DNA from: Otatea glauca
Taxonomy: Eukaryota > Streptophyta > Magnoliopsida > Poales > Poaceae
Direction: 5' to 3'
NCBI GenBank assembly: GCA_036346275.1
Contig: CM070726.1
Span: 24,711,410-24,775,409 of the forward strand
DNA length: 64,000 nucleotides
A program made the translations under genes and the position numbers. Below the pieces are notes generated by a model. It ran no database searches. It worked only from the letters and a program-made list of their open reading frames with translations, and was not told where the DNA came from. Shown here in pieces: positions 21,213 through 32,956 of this stretch (its first letter is position 1; the number at the start of each line of letters is the position of its first letter).

Positions 21213-24200
21213 ATCTTCCCCTTTTTGGTGATTGATGACAAATCCAAGCTTAATAACCACATTTAGATGAAAATCATCATATTAAGATAATTTAATCTAT
21301 TTAAACATGTAAGCATATGAGCATACCTTTGAGCAATTTAAGCATTAACAATTGAGAATGCATATGAGAGATTTTTAGAATAAATAAATATGCTTCTCTT
21401 CACAAAACATCTAAATTTCCCCCCTTGCAACCAAATAATTCTCCCCCTTAACTAAATGTGGTATTAAGCTCCCACAAATTCTCCCCCTTTTGACATTAAA
21501 CACCAAAATGGGAAAAAAAATCCAAAAAGGCGACCTTTTAGAATAAAGAGCTTGGTAAGAAAATACCAATTTGAAGAATAGAGAGCTTGGAAAGAAAAAC
21601 ATCTGAACTAGGTCATAAAAAGGTTTAAAATAAATGCATATGACCAATTTGGGAAATCGGTTTTAAGATGTTAAATAAAGGACCAAGAAATCCACAAACT
21701 TTTGTAATATGGTCTAAAAGAGTAAACCAACATGAAAAGAGACCATAGTTTGATTTAAGCACAAAAAAGATATTTGAAACACATTCAAATACTCTTCTCA
21801 TTTTATTAGGCATTTCACTTTGCAAACGAACCCACACAAAGGTGACTTTGAGAGCCTAATAGCGCTTAAACGAAGAAAACATCCAAATGAGCTTCAAATT
21901 TTCATAAAAACACTTGTATGAAAGTTTTAAAGAAACATCACTTGAAATACCACTTGAAGAAAACAATAAACCTTGTAAATATCAATTTGAAAGTGATACA
22001 ACTTGTAATGCTCTTTTTTTTAATATGGTACCGCATGGAAAGATTATTTTGTATGAGGATACCACTTGAGAAAAATAGTAACATTTTTTTTTAAATAAAC
22101 TCATTTTCTCAATGATCAATACTATATGTCAATTCAAGATCAACTTGATACCATAACATACACAAAGAGAGTCTCTTCCAAGCAATCAAAACTTGAATAA
22201 ACTAGCTCCAAAAGGATTTTAAGATACATCATAGAGCTAATACATTTAATCATACTCAAGTTTTGTTTTGGGAGGTTCTTCCAACTTGAATCCATTTTGA
22301 AGATATGAAAACCACAGAGATTTCAAAGATCTAGAATTTCAGATTTTTCCAGATTTTGACATTTCATTTAGGCTTCAAAAGACGGCTGAAAAACTGCTCA
22401 AATGAGGTCTCAAAAATCTGATAAATTCTCATATAATACACAAACTATTGAGGATCAATTTTTATTATAATTATAACCTAAAATTATGATCTGATTTAGA
22501 GATAAAAAATCACAAATCAGCTCAAAATCATGCAAAAGTCTAAATTTTCAGCATTTGATCAAAGAAAGAAAAAGCCATAACTTTTTCAAATATTGTTCAA
22601 ACTAATTGACATTGTGCAAAAAAATACTTTGGGATACTAAAAAGCTTTTCCAAAAAGAATTTTTGAAAAAGGAGACTCTATTCAAAAGATATCACAAATT
22701 TTTCTTTGTAGGCACGATTTTTACTCAAAGAGAAGAAAAGTCAAAACTTTTTCAAATAAAGTCCTAATGGTTTGAAAAATTCCATAAATGAACTTTGAAC
22801 TATTTAGAAGGTTTCTCAAAAATGATTTTCCCAAAATGAATTTTCTTTCAAAAGATATGGCAAAATGCGCTTTGTAGGCATGAAAAGAAAATGAATTTCC
22901 ACCAAATGCTCAAAAATACAATCCGAATTGAAATTTATGGAGATTTGAAATTTCATGGCTTTGAATGAGTTAGAAATACTATTTCAAGACAAGAAGTATA
23001 AATAAATCCAACTCAAATAGCAAAACACATAATATGCCATAATAGGTCATTTTGGGTCAAATGAATGATTTTGGCGAATTTCAAATGACTATAACTTTTG
23101 AACGGTTGGTTGTTTAGAAAACCTTTCAACTAAACAAATGTTTGAAATGATCAACCCTAAGAGCTTTGTTTTGACAACTTTTCAAAAACTAAATAGATAT
23201 TGATTTATGAAAATATATCATTTAATTCAAAAACAAGACATATAAGATCCATTTGAGGCCAAATTTGCTATTTTGTTTCTAAAATAGGGATTTATACTCC
23301 GAAAGCTATGTAAAACACTTGAAATATATATTCAAGAACTTTTACAAAGATTTTCATAAATATGGGCCATTTAAACAATATTTTAGACTTTTGACCAAAA
23401 AGGCTCATATAAAAGGATATGCATGCATATGTTTTACAACAACATTCCAAAAATATCAAATGAAGCAAATGAGAAGATATTTGATTGGACTTGGTATTTA
23501 TGAGTTTAAAATACCATTTTGAATCAAGATATGTCCAAGAATCCAGTCCAAGAGGTGAAACTCACAAAGCCTGATACCAAATTTTAACACAAGTTTTCAA
23601 TAAAACCTTCTTGAAAGAAGACTTTTTGAGGAAGCATCACTTGTAGTACCATTTTAAAGAGAACAAGAAACTTGTACCAGTTGTAATGCTTATTTTTCAA
23701 TTTAGACCACATGTAAATATTTCTTCAAGTGGTACTATATGGAAGAGATACCACTTGTAAAGAGCATTTAACATGAGGGTATCGCTTGAGGAAAGCATTT
23801 TCATTCAAAATAAACTCAATATGAATTTATCCCCTTTAGATATTTCAATATACAAAGGATCTCACACAGAGAATCCTTGCGAGATTGAACTTACAATTAA
23901 GTTTCAAACGGGGAACTCACCCATATGAGTTTGAAATACCTTGAAATCTCATAAAAATGCATAAGGGGTAGACAAGGATACCATTTGTAAAAAATCCATA
24001 AAATAGGAAATGAAGATACTACTTGGTAGACATCAATATCCTTTAGCTTGATTTTGTCTTTGAAGAGGAATTCTAAATTATAAAAAAAATTGAAGGTATG
24101 AGAGCAAACATTAGAGATACCACTTGGAGATAAAAACACAAAACTTGATTAAAATAATCTCCCAGAAGATTCAAGAGATCAAACATGGAGCTATTTGCAT

Positions 24201-25944
24201 TTAAGCATACACAAGTTTTGTTTTTAAAGGCTCTTGCAACAAGAGACTAAATAGATACCTCTTGAAATCAATTCAAGAGGGACCAAGTCGATACCACTTA
24301 AAACATTGTCAAACATTTTTGAACTGATTTGGAATTTTGCAAAAAGATACTTTGGGATCATAAGAAGCTTTTCCAAAAAGAATTTTTGAAAAAGGAAATT
24401 CCAATCAAAATATATCCCAAAATCAATTTCGAAAAAGTCTAAAAATTCAGAACAGATATCCCAGGGCCAGTACTACCGCTCTCACATGGTCCGTAGTATC
24501 GGGCTCCGGTGCTACCGCGGTTCAGGGCGGTGCAACCGGCTCTGACAAGCTAAAAAATGCAAATTTTTTGCAAAAATAATTCAAATGAAGTCCAAATGAT
24601 TTGAAGTTTTCCAGAAATGAACTTTGGACTATTTAGAAGGTTTTACAAAAAGAATTTTCTCAAAAATGAATTTTCTTTCAAAAGATAAGGCAAAATGTGC
24701 ATTGTAGGCATAAAGAAAAGTTGAATTTCTATTGAAAGCTCAAAATGCAATTCAACTTGGATTTCATGGAGATTTGCACTTTCATGGCTTTGAATGAGAT
24801 GGAAATACTATTTCATGCCAAGATATACAAAGAAATCCAATTCAAATTGCTAAAACCACAATATGCAAGAATATGTCACTTTGGGTCAAAACAAGGATTT
24901 TAGCCAATTTTGATTCCAACATAGAATTTTCAGTTTTGAGAGCTTGTAAAACATTTGAAATACTTATTAGTATACTTTTACAAAGCTTTTCACAAATTTG
25001 GCCCTTTTTAAAACAAATTTTGGCTTTTGACCAAAATGGTCCTTTTGAAATAACTATTTGTAAAACAAAGCCAAATATTTCAGCACAATATTCAAATGAA
25101 GAATAAGATGAGATATAGAGATTTGAATTTGTGTATAAGTCTTAAATACCATTTTGAATCAAGCTTCTACACAAGATCCAGTCCAAAAGGAGAAACTCAC
25201 AAAGTGCAATAATATGACCATTATGGGTCAAGAATAGTTTTTAGGTGAGTTTCAAAAAAAATAACTTTTGCTAGGTTGGTCTTTTGAAAATCTTCTGAAC
25301 ACGAAAGTTGTTAAGAATGACCAACTCTAGGTTTTTCGTTTTGGAATTATTTTCAAAATCATTTCACAATTAGTTCTATGAAAATTATAAGTATAAAACC
25401 AAAACAAGATACTAGTAACTAGATTTTGGCCTTGAAACTCACTTTCTTTGTAAAATAGATTTTGTGAAGCCAAAACTATTCAAAAACCTTTTGAAATCAT
25501 TTGTATACATTTTTAAACTAATTTTTCAAAAGATTACTAATAAATACACAAATTTTGACTTTTGGCTAAATGGCTTAATTTTGAAAATATATATTAACAC
25601 TTATATTAAATATGGGCACACATAGGGATGTAATATACATGGTTATGATTTAGCACTCTCCCTAAATGTGCCACTTCTAACTTGCTCAAGGTTGCAATCA
25701 ATACAACTAATAAGCATGAGTAAGAATATGAACAAGCAATTCAAATTGATTTTCATGAATAATATAGCTTAACCTACACAAGGCTAGAAGCTATAAGAAT
25801 CAATTTAAATACTTGTTACCCAAGATGGCATTGGTTCATGATTGAAGTGAATGTCCTCAAGCTTGGCTCCCTTTTGCACATGATGAAATCATCCTCTTGA
25901 TTGAGCCAAAGCTTCCAATGCATCTCCAAGCACCTAATAAACTT
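21213..25944 (-). other. Non-coding internal region of the gag-only element
   Basis: About 4.7 kb of AT-rich DNA lies between the gag stop and the PPT. No protease, integrase, RT or RNase H motif appears in any frame. It holds two diverged direct copies of a roughly 0.9-kb block, one small CGGTGCTACCG-type cluster near 24470-24540, and at least six ATACCACTTG-like words. Absence of pol makes the element non-autonomous. Confidence 0.75.
22600..25200. repeat. Two diverged direct copies of a ~0.9-kb block
   Basis: Block 22600-23560 and block 24318-25200 share ordered landmarks. These include TACTTTGGGAT then AAGCTTTTCCAAAAAG, ACTATTTAGAAGG, AATTTTCTTTCAAAAGAT, TTTCATGGCTTTGAATGAG, and GTCACTTTGGGTCAAA or its variant. 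Each ends at a CCAGTCCAA...GAAACTCACAAAG segment. Similarity is clear by eye but I could not compute identity. Confidence 0.65.
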
Positions 25945-27599
25945 TTAGCCACTTGTTAGTACCCAATTTTGGTTGGGTCCAAGAATGTTAGTCACAATAG
26001 ATTTAGGGACCCAAATGGCCCTAACATTAAGAGTCTTAGGTGAACCAACATGATTAGCAATGGATTTGCGATTGTTATTACTCATAAGCGATTTATCGGC
26101 ATTGAATCGAGTAGGCTTAGGAGTTTTAGCACTTTTAGCAAATCCATTCCTAGTTTGATCCTTTCTAAGCACATAATAATCGTTATAATGAGGACGCTTA
26201 GAGGACCTAGTATTTCTAGCAAATTTAGCAAACATATTACTATTCTTATTTCTCCTAAGCAAATGAATATCACTATTTTGCATAGACTTAGGAGATTTGA
26301 CAAACTTGGCAAACACATTGCCATTTTTGTCCTTCCTAATCAAATAATGATCATTAACAATAATAGGCTTAGGAGTGTTACCTAAGAGACAATTCTTACC
26401 GAAATATCCCCTTTCCCAGCAATTGAAGCACGTCACGCTATTTGGCCCTCTCTTGACCTTCTTGACTTGCTCCTTGCCGGTTTGCCTCAAATTTGAAGAT
26501 GTGGACTTGATCTCTACTTTGTTAGGGCACACGGAGGCGAGATGTCCCTTCTTGTTGCAAGCAAAGCATTTGATGGTCTTTGAGTGTCTTGCGTTGTGTC
26601 TTATCTTGCTATTCTCCTTCTTGGAGATGTAGCCGATCCCTCTCTTGTCTTGCAAGACTCGTTGCTTGCTTAGGATATCGTCGAGGGTGGCCTTCCCTTT
26701 GTAGCACTTCTTCAAGTTATTTTCCAATTTAATGACTTGAGCCTTGAGCTCTTTATTTTCCTCTACAAGGTTAGTCTCACTTTGCATAGAGGAAGTAGTA
26801 GTAATTGAATTAGGGCAACAAGGTATATCATCACTAGAGATGGACATGTCAATTTTTGATGAAATATTAGGATTGACATTTAAGCAAGGCATTTCATCAA
26901 TTAAATCACATGAGATTCCTATATCCACCTTAGGCTTAAAATTTTCTTTGAGAAGGAGGGATTCACGATTTTCTTTAAGCACATTATAATCATTTTGAAG
27001 TGATTCATGTTCAAGCTTCAAATTTTATATTTTGCATTCTCCTTCCCGAGATAACTATTGAGCTCCTCTAACATATTCATAAGTTCATCATAAGAGGGCT
27101 CATCATCGTCATCGTCACTTACCTCAATTTTACCTTTGGCCATAAAGCAATGAGTGGATGATGAAAGAATTTGATGCTCATCATCGCTTGAGGTAGAGGT
27201 TGAGGTTTCTTCGTCACTTGAGGTAGAAGTGGAGGTTTCTTCTACCGATGTCCCATCCTCAATGCAATCATCGTTTGTTGATGTTGATGATTCAAATGAT
27301 TCTTGAAGCTTGATCCACATTTCATGGGCGCTCTTGAGATTGCAAATTAGATTGAAAACATCTATGCTCACAAAACTAAATAAAGCGTTAGTAGCTTGAG
27401 CATCGAGATTTAGGCATTTCTCTTCTCCTTTAGTTGGAGCAAATTCATTCAATCGAAGAGAAAAGCTCACATCTACGATCCACCATATTTTGGGGCTCAT
27501 GGATTTAAAATGAGATATCATAAATAATTTCCATGAAGCATAATTTGAGCCATCAAAAATATGTGAATCGGTGTAGTGCACTAAACCCATAGTCGTCAT
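25945..27599 (-). pseudogene. Copia-type gag, middle copy (UBN2 domain, zinc knuckles), one frameshift
   Basis: From the ATG at 27599 the protein starts MTTMGLVHYTDS, then IFDGSNYASWKLFMISHF, a UBN2-type Copia gag core. An acidic Ser/Thr-rich linker and a helical segment follow. A one-base deletion near 27020 shifts the frame relative to the right copy, and reading continues at 27021-25945. Zinc knuckle one is intact (C-FA-C-NKKG-H-LASV-C). Knuckle two has Tyr for His (C-FN-C-WERG-Y-FGKN-C). The frame ends WVLTSG-stop. In autonomous relatives W-V-L-D-S-G opens the protease, so pol was lost right at that point. Confidence 0.85.
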
Positions 27600-27641
27600 C
27601 CTTACTCTCTAGGCGGTAAAGCCTAATAAATGAGAGACTAA

Positions 27642-27653
27642 GCTCTGATACCA
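27642..27653 (-). other. Primer binding site (tRNA-iMet), middle copy
   Basis: The minus strand reads TGGTATCAGAGC two bases after the LTR end (27656), the usual Copia primer site complementary to initiator methionine tRNA. Confidence 0.85.
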
Positions 27654-28476
27654 CTTGTAAGGTCGAGGATGCCGACTAGAGGGGGGTGAATAGGCGGCTT
27701 TTAAAATTACTCTACTAATTTCTACAAAACAATTCACTCCTAATTATCCTAATGTCAAAACCTTAACAATTATTAATGCAGAAGCGATAAACTAAGGTTT
27801 TGACAAATAAAGCCTAAATCAACTAGGCTTCCTAAGTGCACTAGCTAATTATGTCTCTAAAAAAGAATATGCAATCCTAAAGACAATCAAGCAATTTAAT
27901 TCTAGGAATGTAAATTGCAACAATATAAATAAGAATTGTAAGCAAGCACAAAAAGACACAATACTTTTTACCGTAGTGTTCGGAGACTTGTCGGTCTCCC
28001 CTAATCCACGTTGAGGTTAGCCCAAACGAATTGGACCGGCTCCACGAATTGAGCACCCACCTCAAATCCACAAGTGGTTGCTCTTTCCCCCTCCGGGTAG
28101 GCGAGCACCGACCTTCACAACTTTGCCCAGGCTTCTCACAACCTCCGTTGAGAGCTCCCGTGCACGACGCCTCCACACGCCGTCTAAGTGTCGGCAAACA
28201 CCAAGAGTAACAAGTCAAGCCCTCTAGATTGAACTTCACCTAATGCAACACATGCACTCCGGTGACCTCCTAAATGCAACACATGCACTAGGCTCCTCCT
28301 CAAGTGCAACACATGCACAAGAGGCTCTCAATCCTTTCCTAATTGCAACACATGTAATTAGAGCCTCACACTAGCTCAAGAAGCAAATAGAAGAGGGCAA
28401 CACATGAACACAACTCCTACAAACACCCAAATGCTCCAGCATCCTCAACAACCAGCCATTGCCCCCCAAGGCCTCC

Positions 28477-28483
28477 TTTTATA
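28477..28483 (-). promoter_or_regulatory. TATA box of middle LTR
   Basis: The minus strand reads TATAAAA about 50 bp downstream of the inverted-repeat array, matching the outer LTRs. Confidence 0.6.
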
Positions 28484-28529
28484 GCCTCCAAGCCAAAACT
28501 AGCCGTTGGGGGCGAATTGGGCAAAGTAC

Positions 28530-28910
28530 CCAGCAAACCCGGTGCTACTGCCCAACTGGGACCGGTAGCACCGGCCGCCTCGTCAACGGCTACAAAACTA
28601 GCCGTTACAGGAAATTCGGTAGCACCGGCCAACTGGGAGCGGTGCTACCGCTCGAGCGGTAGCACTGGCCTTCACCCCGGTAGCACCGGACCCAAGCCGA
28701 CCACAAAAACACCTCCTCTGGAATTTTCACACCAGCTAGAGGAGCGGTAGCACCGGACCTCTGGTGCTACCGGGCTACCATAGACAGTAGCACCGGACTG
28801 CCAATCCACCCAAATACATCCCTCTCTAGAAATTCTACACCGAGGGTTCATCCGATGCTGTCGCTCATCCGGTAGCACCGGGCTACCATGGCCGGTAGCA
28901 CCGGCCACCC
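28530..28910. repeat. Promoter-proximal GGTAGCACCGG inverted-repeat array, with a 24-bp perfect palindrome
   Basis: Copies of GGTAGCACCGG and its complement alternate upstream of the TATA box. Bases 28642-28665 form a perfect 24-bp palindrome centred on CTCGAG. A stem GGTAGCACC with its complement GGTGCTACC and a short loop lies near 28745-28771. Confidence 0.75.
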
Positions 28911-31310
28911 AGCTTAGAACCAGATTTTACACAAAAATCTTTTCTTTTCGAATCAAAACACCAATAATGATTGGTTCTATGAGCAATGTCATGATCAACA
29001 CATGATCAAGTAATTTGCAAAACACATTTGCTAACAATTCACATTCTCCAAAGAATCACATTTAGCATAGCTTATTTGCAAAACACATTTGCAAATAAAC
29101 CAAAGAACTTATGACACCAATCCTCTTAGCCACGTGATGATCAACACATGATCAAGTCAATTTGCAAAACACATTTGCAAACCCTATTCATATGCTCTAG
29201 GATAGAAAGTCATAACCTCAAGTTCATTTGCAAAACACATTTGCAAATAACAACTCCAACTTATTTGCAAAAAATATTCGCAAATAAACCACGAACATAT
29301 GATATCAATCCTCTAGCCATGTAAGGATCAACACATGATCCCGACACTTTGCAAAACACATTTGCAAATGCCAACACATGCTCTAGGATTGATACCCACA
29401 AACTCGAGCTTATTTGCAAAACACATTTGCAAATAACGAATCCATTCAATGTTTCGCAAAAACACATTTTGCAAACTCAAGACTCAAAACACACTTAGCC
29501 TTATGATGATCAAGACATGATCAAGTCACAAGCTAAAAACTCTAATGCATGAGTTCTCTATTTACAACACATGATCAAGTCACAAACTAAAAACTCTAAT
29601 GCATGCGCTCTCTATTTGCAACACATGATCAAGTCACAAGCTAAAAACTCTAATGCATGAGCTCTCTATTTGCAACACATGCAAATCTCTAGGCCCATGC
29701 AAACAACCAAAACACATTCAAGTGCATTAGCTCTCTATTTGCAACACATGCAAATCTCTAGCTCCATGCAACCACTTTAAACCAATTTGCTTGAGCTCTC
29801 TCCTTTTGCAACACATGCAAAACTTAGCTCTAAGCAATAACCACATAAACAACATTGCATAAACTATCTCCCTTTTGCAACACATGCAAATCCATAGCTT
29901 CATGCAAAAACCAAATCAATTAAGATTAAATAAGAAGCAAGCATGAGCTCCCTTATTTGCAATACATGCAAATACTTTGCTCATGCAAAATCTAATGCAC
30001 GAGCTTCAACCATTCGCAACACATGCCAAATGGTTAGCTCCATGCAAAATCCAAATAAGAGAGTGAGCTAGCATGAACCGGATTGAGTTCATCAACACAC
30101 GATGAAGCTCAAGCTAAATGACTCAACCCCTCCTAATAGTACGGCACCTAACTAGCAATCCGGTCTCCCATCCAAACATCGAGACCGGTAAAAGACTAGG
30201 AACACATCCTTAGCCCTAGCTAGTTATACCTTTGCCTCTAGCGATCCACTTGGAGTTTTTATGATTTCCAATCATCTTCTCTTCAGGATCGAATCTTCTT
30301 CTTGTTCATTAACACATGATGAACCTTCTCTAGCCCTTCTCTTCACTTCGGGATCATCTCTTGAAGCTCATCAACACATGATGACTTCTCGTTCCCGATT
30401 ATTTATCTTCTTGGACTCAACATACTTCACAACTCATTTAAGATCATTAGTCCAACAAACACAGTTGTCTCAATCATCATTTTTCACTCCATTAACATAT
30501 AATGGATGCCTCCAAGATCGATTGATCATAACCCAAATCAATTTGAATGACTAATTGTGTCTTGAGTACTTTGATGCACTAATGCTTCATATACTCAAGA
30601 ACTTTTCATTTGTCCTTAATCAACAAAGAGACACCATCAACACAAGATAAAGCGTTCTTTGATTTGCTTAAAAGACAACCGAACTCAATTTAAATTTCAT
30701 TTAAATTGACATGAGTATATATAACTACACAAGTTTCATATACTCAATTTGATGGAAAGTACTGATCCAATATACTTGAGTGATAGAAATGGGATCAATA
30801 CATTTAGATCATCAACTATAGAACAAACTCCATTAAAGAGTTGTTTCATAATCAATCTTAGATTGCATTATGAGTTTATTCTATATTTGCATGAGTATAC
30901 TACAACTACACAAGTTATATATATACTGAAAGAGTTGTTTCAAAGTCTTGATCCTTATATGTTATTTAGCAATGAGACTTGGATCAATACTATTGAAACG
31001 TCAAGTTCAATTATAAACTCCTCCTAGATGTGTGCATTCATGTATATATAGATTTGAAAACATAATGCACACATTTTAACTAAAGCAATGGAAGAGTTCA
31101 TACTTTAACTTGAATCCTAAGTATGCATTAAGATAATAGAGTGAATACAAGTGCATACCTTGGTTTTTCCATTTTCTATCCAAATGTGAGACTAATAAGA
31201 ATAAGGCTCAAAGGAACATGTTAGTCTCATAATGATTAGATTTGTCATTGAACAATGATTAAACATTAACATTAAACCAATCACCAAAACTAAAGGAGCT
31301 TGAACTTACA

Positions 31311-32890
31311 GTTGGGTCCAAGCATGTTAGTCACAAGATATTTAGAGACTCAAATAGCCCTAGGAATATCATTTTTGGGTGAACTAACATTTCTAGCAAC
31401 TGATTTTCTATACTTATCCTTTTTAAACACATGATTAACATTGTTATGAAAAGGCTTAGAGGATTTAGCATTTCTAACAAATGGTTTGCAATTGTTATTC
31501 TTCCTAAGCAAATTGTTTGCATTGTTTTGAGTGGACTTAGAAGTACCAACACATCTAGCAAACAAATTTCTAGTTTTGATCTTCCTAAGCAAATGAATAT
31601 TATTATTTTGCAAGCACTTTAGAGAATTGACAAATTTGGCAAACACATTACTATTTTTATCTTTTCTAAGCAAAAAATGATCATTAAAGAGAGTTGGCTT
31701 AGGAGTGTTACCTTTGGGATAACCCTTACTGAAATGTCCCTTTTCCCGGCAATTAAAGCATGTTTGACCATTTGGACCTGTCTTCATCTTCTTGTCATGC
31801 TCAATGCTGGTTTGCCTCAAGGTTGATGGTTGTGGTTTGAATTTCACTTTGTTAGGGAACACGGAGGCGATGTTTCCCTTCTTGTTGCATCCAAGGCACT
31901 TAATGGTCTTCGAGTGTCTTGCGTTGTGCCTTGCTTGTTATTTTCCTTCTTCTTGGAGATGTAGCTAATCCCTCTCTTATCGTGCAAGACCTGTTGCTTG
32001 CTTAAGATATCGTCGAGGGTGGCCTTCCCTTTGTAGCACCTTTTCAAGTCATTTTTTAATTTGATGACTTGAACCTTGAGCTCTTCATTTTCCTTTACAA
32101 GATTTATCTCACAAAGCATAGAGGAAGTAGAAGCAATTTCATTTGAGCTACAAGGCATATCAATTAAATCCTCACTAGAGGTGGACACACTAACATTAGA
32201 TAAAATGCATGAATTAGAAATTAAGCATGGAATATCATCACGAATATCACAAGAAATGCCTATGTCCACCTTAGGCTTAATGAGTTCCTTTAAGAGAAAA
32301 GACTCATGCTCATCCTTTAGCATATTATAATTATTTTGAAGTGAGTCATGCTCATTCTTCAAAATTTTATATTTAGCCTTCTCCTTTCCAAAATACTCAT
32401 TGAGCTCCTCAAGCATGTCCATTAATTCATCATAAGAGGGCTCATCATCATTTACCTTATTTTTACCTTTTGCCATGAAGCAATGAGTTGATGAGGATGG
32501 AGTTGAAGGCTCGTCATCAGTTGAGGAAGAAGTTGAGGTTTCTTCTCCCGATATCCATTCATCAATGCAATCGTCATTTGTTGATGTGGGCAAATCATAA
32601 TTTTCTTGAAGCTTTGTCCACATTTCATGAGTGCTCTCAAGATTGCAAACTTGATTAAATACATCTACACACAAAGCACTAAATAAAGCGTTTATTGCTT
32701 GAGCGTCGAGATGTAAGAATTTCTCCTCTCCAATAGTTGGAGTAAGATAATTCAATCGAGGAGAAAAATCAACATCTACGAGCCACCAAATTTTTGGGCT
32801 CAGGACTTAAAATAACATAACATGCGAATTTTCCATTGAGCATAATTTGAGCCATAAAAAATTGGTGTCTTACCGGGGTGTACTAAATCC
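31311..32890 (-). pseudogene. Copia-type gag, right copy, truncated by the middle LTR
   Basis: Homologous to the middle gag along its length: SPKIWWLVDVDFSPRLNYLT, GEEKFLHLDAQAINALFSAL and an acidic linker, then zinc knuckles. It has its own breaks. A one-base deletion near 32802 turns the KSM segment into a stop. Another lies near 31935 before the first knuckle. A TGG-to-TGA change lies near 31355. The second knuckle reads C-FN-C-REKG-H-FSKG-Y, losing its last Cys. The reading stops after LGPN, where the middle LTR starts, so the W-V-L-x-S-G end seen in the other copy is absent. Confidence 0.8.
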
Positions 32891-32944
32891 CTAGTCGTCA
32901 TCCTTTCTCTCTAGACGGTGAAGCCTAATAAAATGAGATACCAA

Positions 32945-32956
32945 GCTCTGATACCA
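32945..32956 (-). other. Primer binding site (tRNA-iMet), right copy
   Basis: The minus strand reads TGGTATCAGAGC two bases after the end of the right LTR at 32959, with the same spacing as the middle copy. Confidence 0.85.

Larger units (their letters stand above)
28245..30510. repeat. ACACA-loop hairpins in middle LTR (densest set)
   Basis: More than twenty units. Perfect or near-perfect examples: 28339-28361 (stem CTAATTGCA, one G-T pair), 29072-29098 (11-bp stem TTATTTGCAAA), 29325-29341 (GGATCA), 29668-29686 (ATTTGCA), 29804-29822 (TTTTGCA), 30085-30110 (GAGTTCATC with bulge), 30304-30324 (GTTCATTA), 30363-30388 (GAAG, bulge, TCATCA). The loop is ACACA in nearly all. Rare variants are ACATA or AAATA. 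Confidence 0.82.
27656..31310 (-). repeat. Middle LTR of the gag-only element
   Basis: On the minus strand it begins TGTAAGTTCAAGCTCC at 31310 and ends CTCGACCTTACA at 27656, with a PBS directly following. Length is 3655 bp. It shares layout with the outer LTRs but differs in sequence: the promoter-proximal array is built on GGTAGCACCGG rather than CGGTAGTACCG. It starts immediately after the Gly-Pro-Asn codons of the right-hand gag. Confidence 0.85.

Noticed and set aside
19220..30060. Regular repeats around TTTGCAAA and ACACA taken as a CRISPR-like array
   Set aside because: Spacing is irregular, the repeated unit is itself an inverted repeat with changing stem, and the DNA is a plant LTR.
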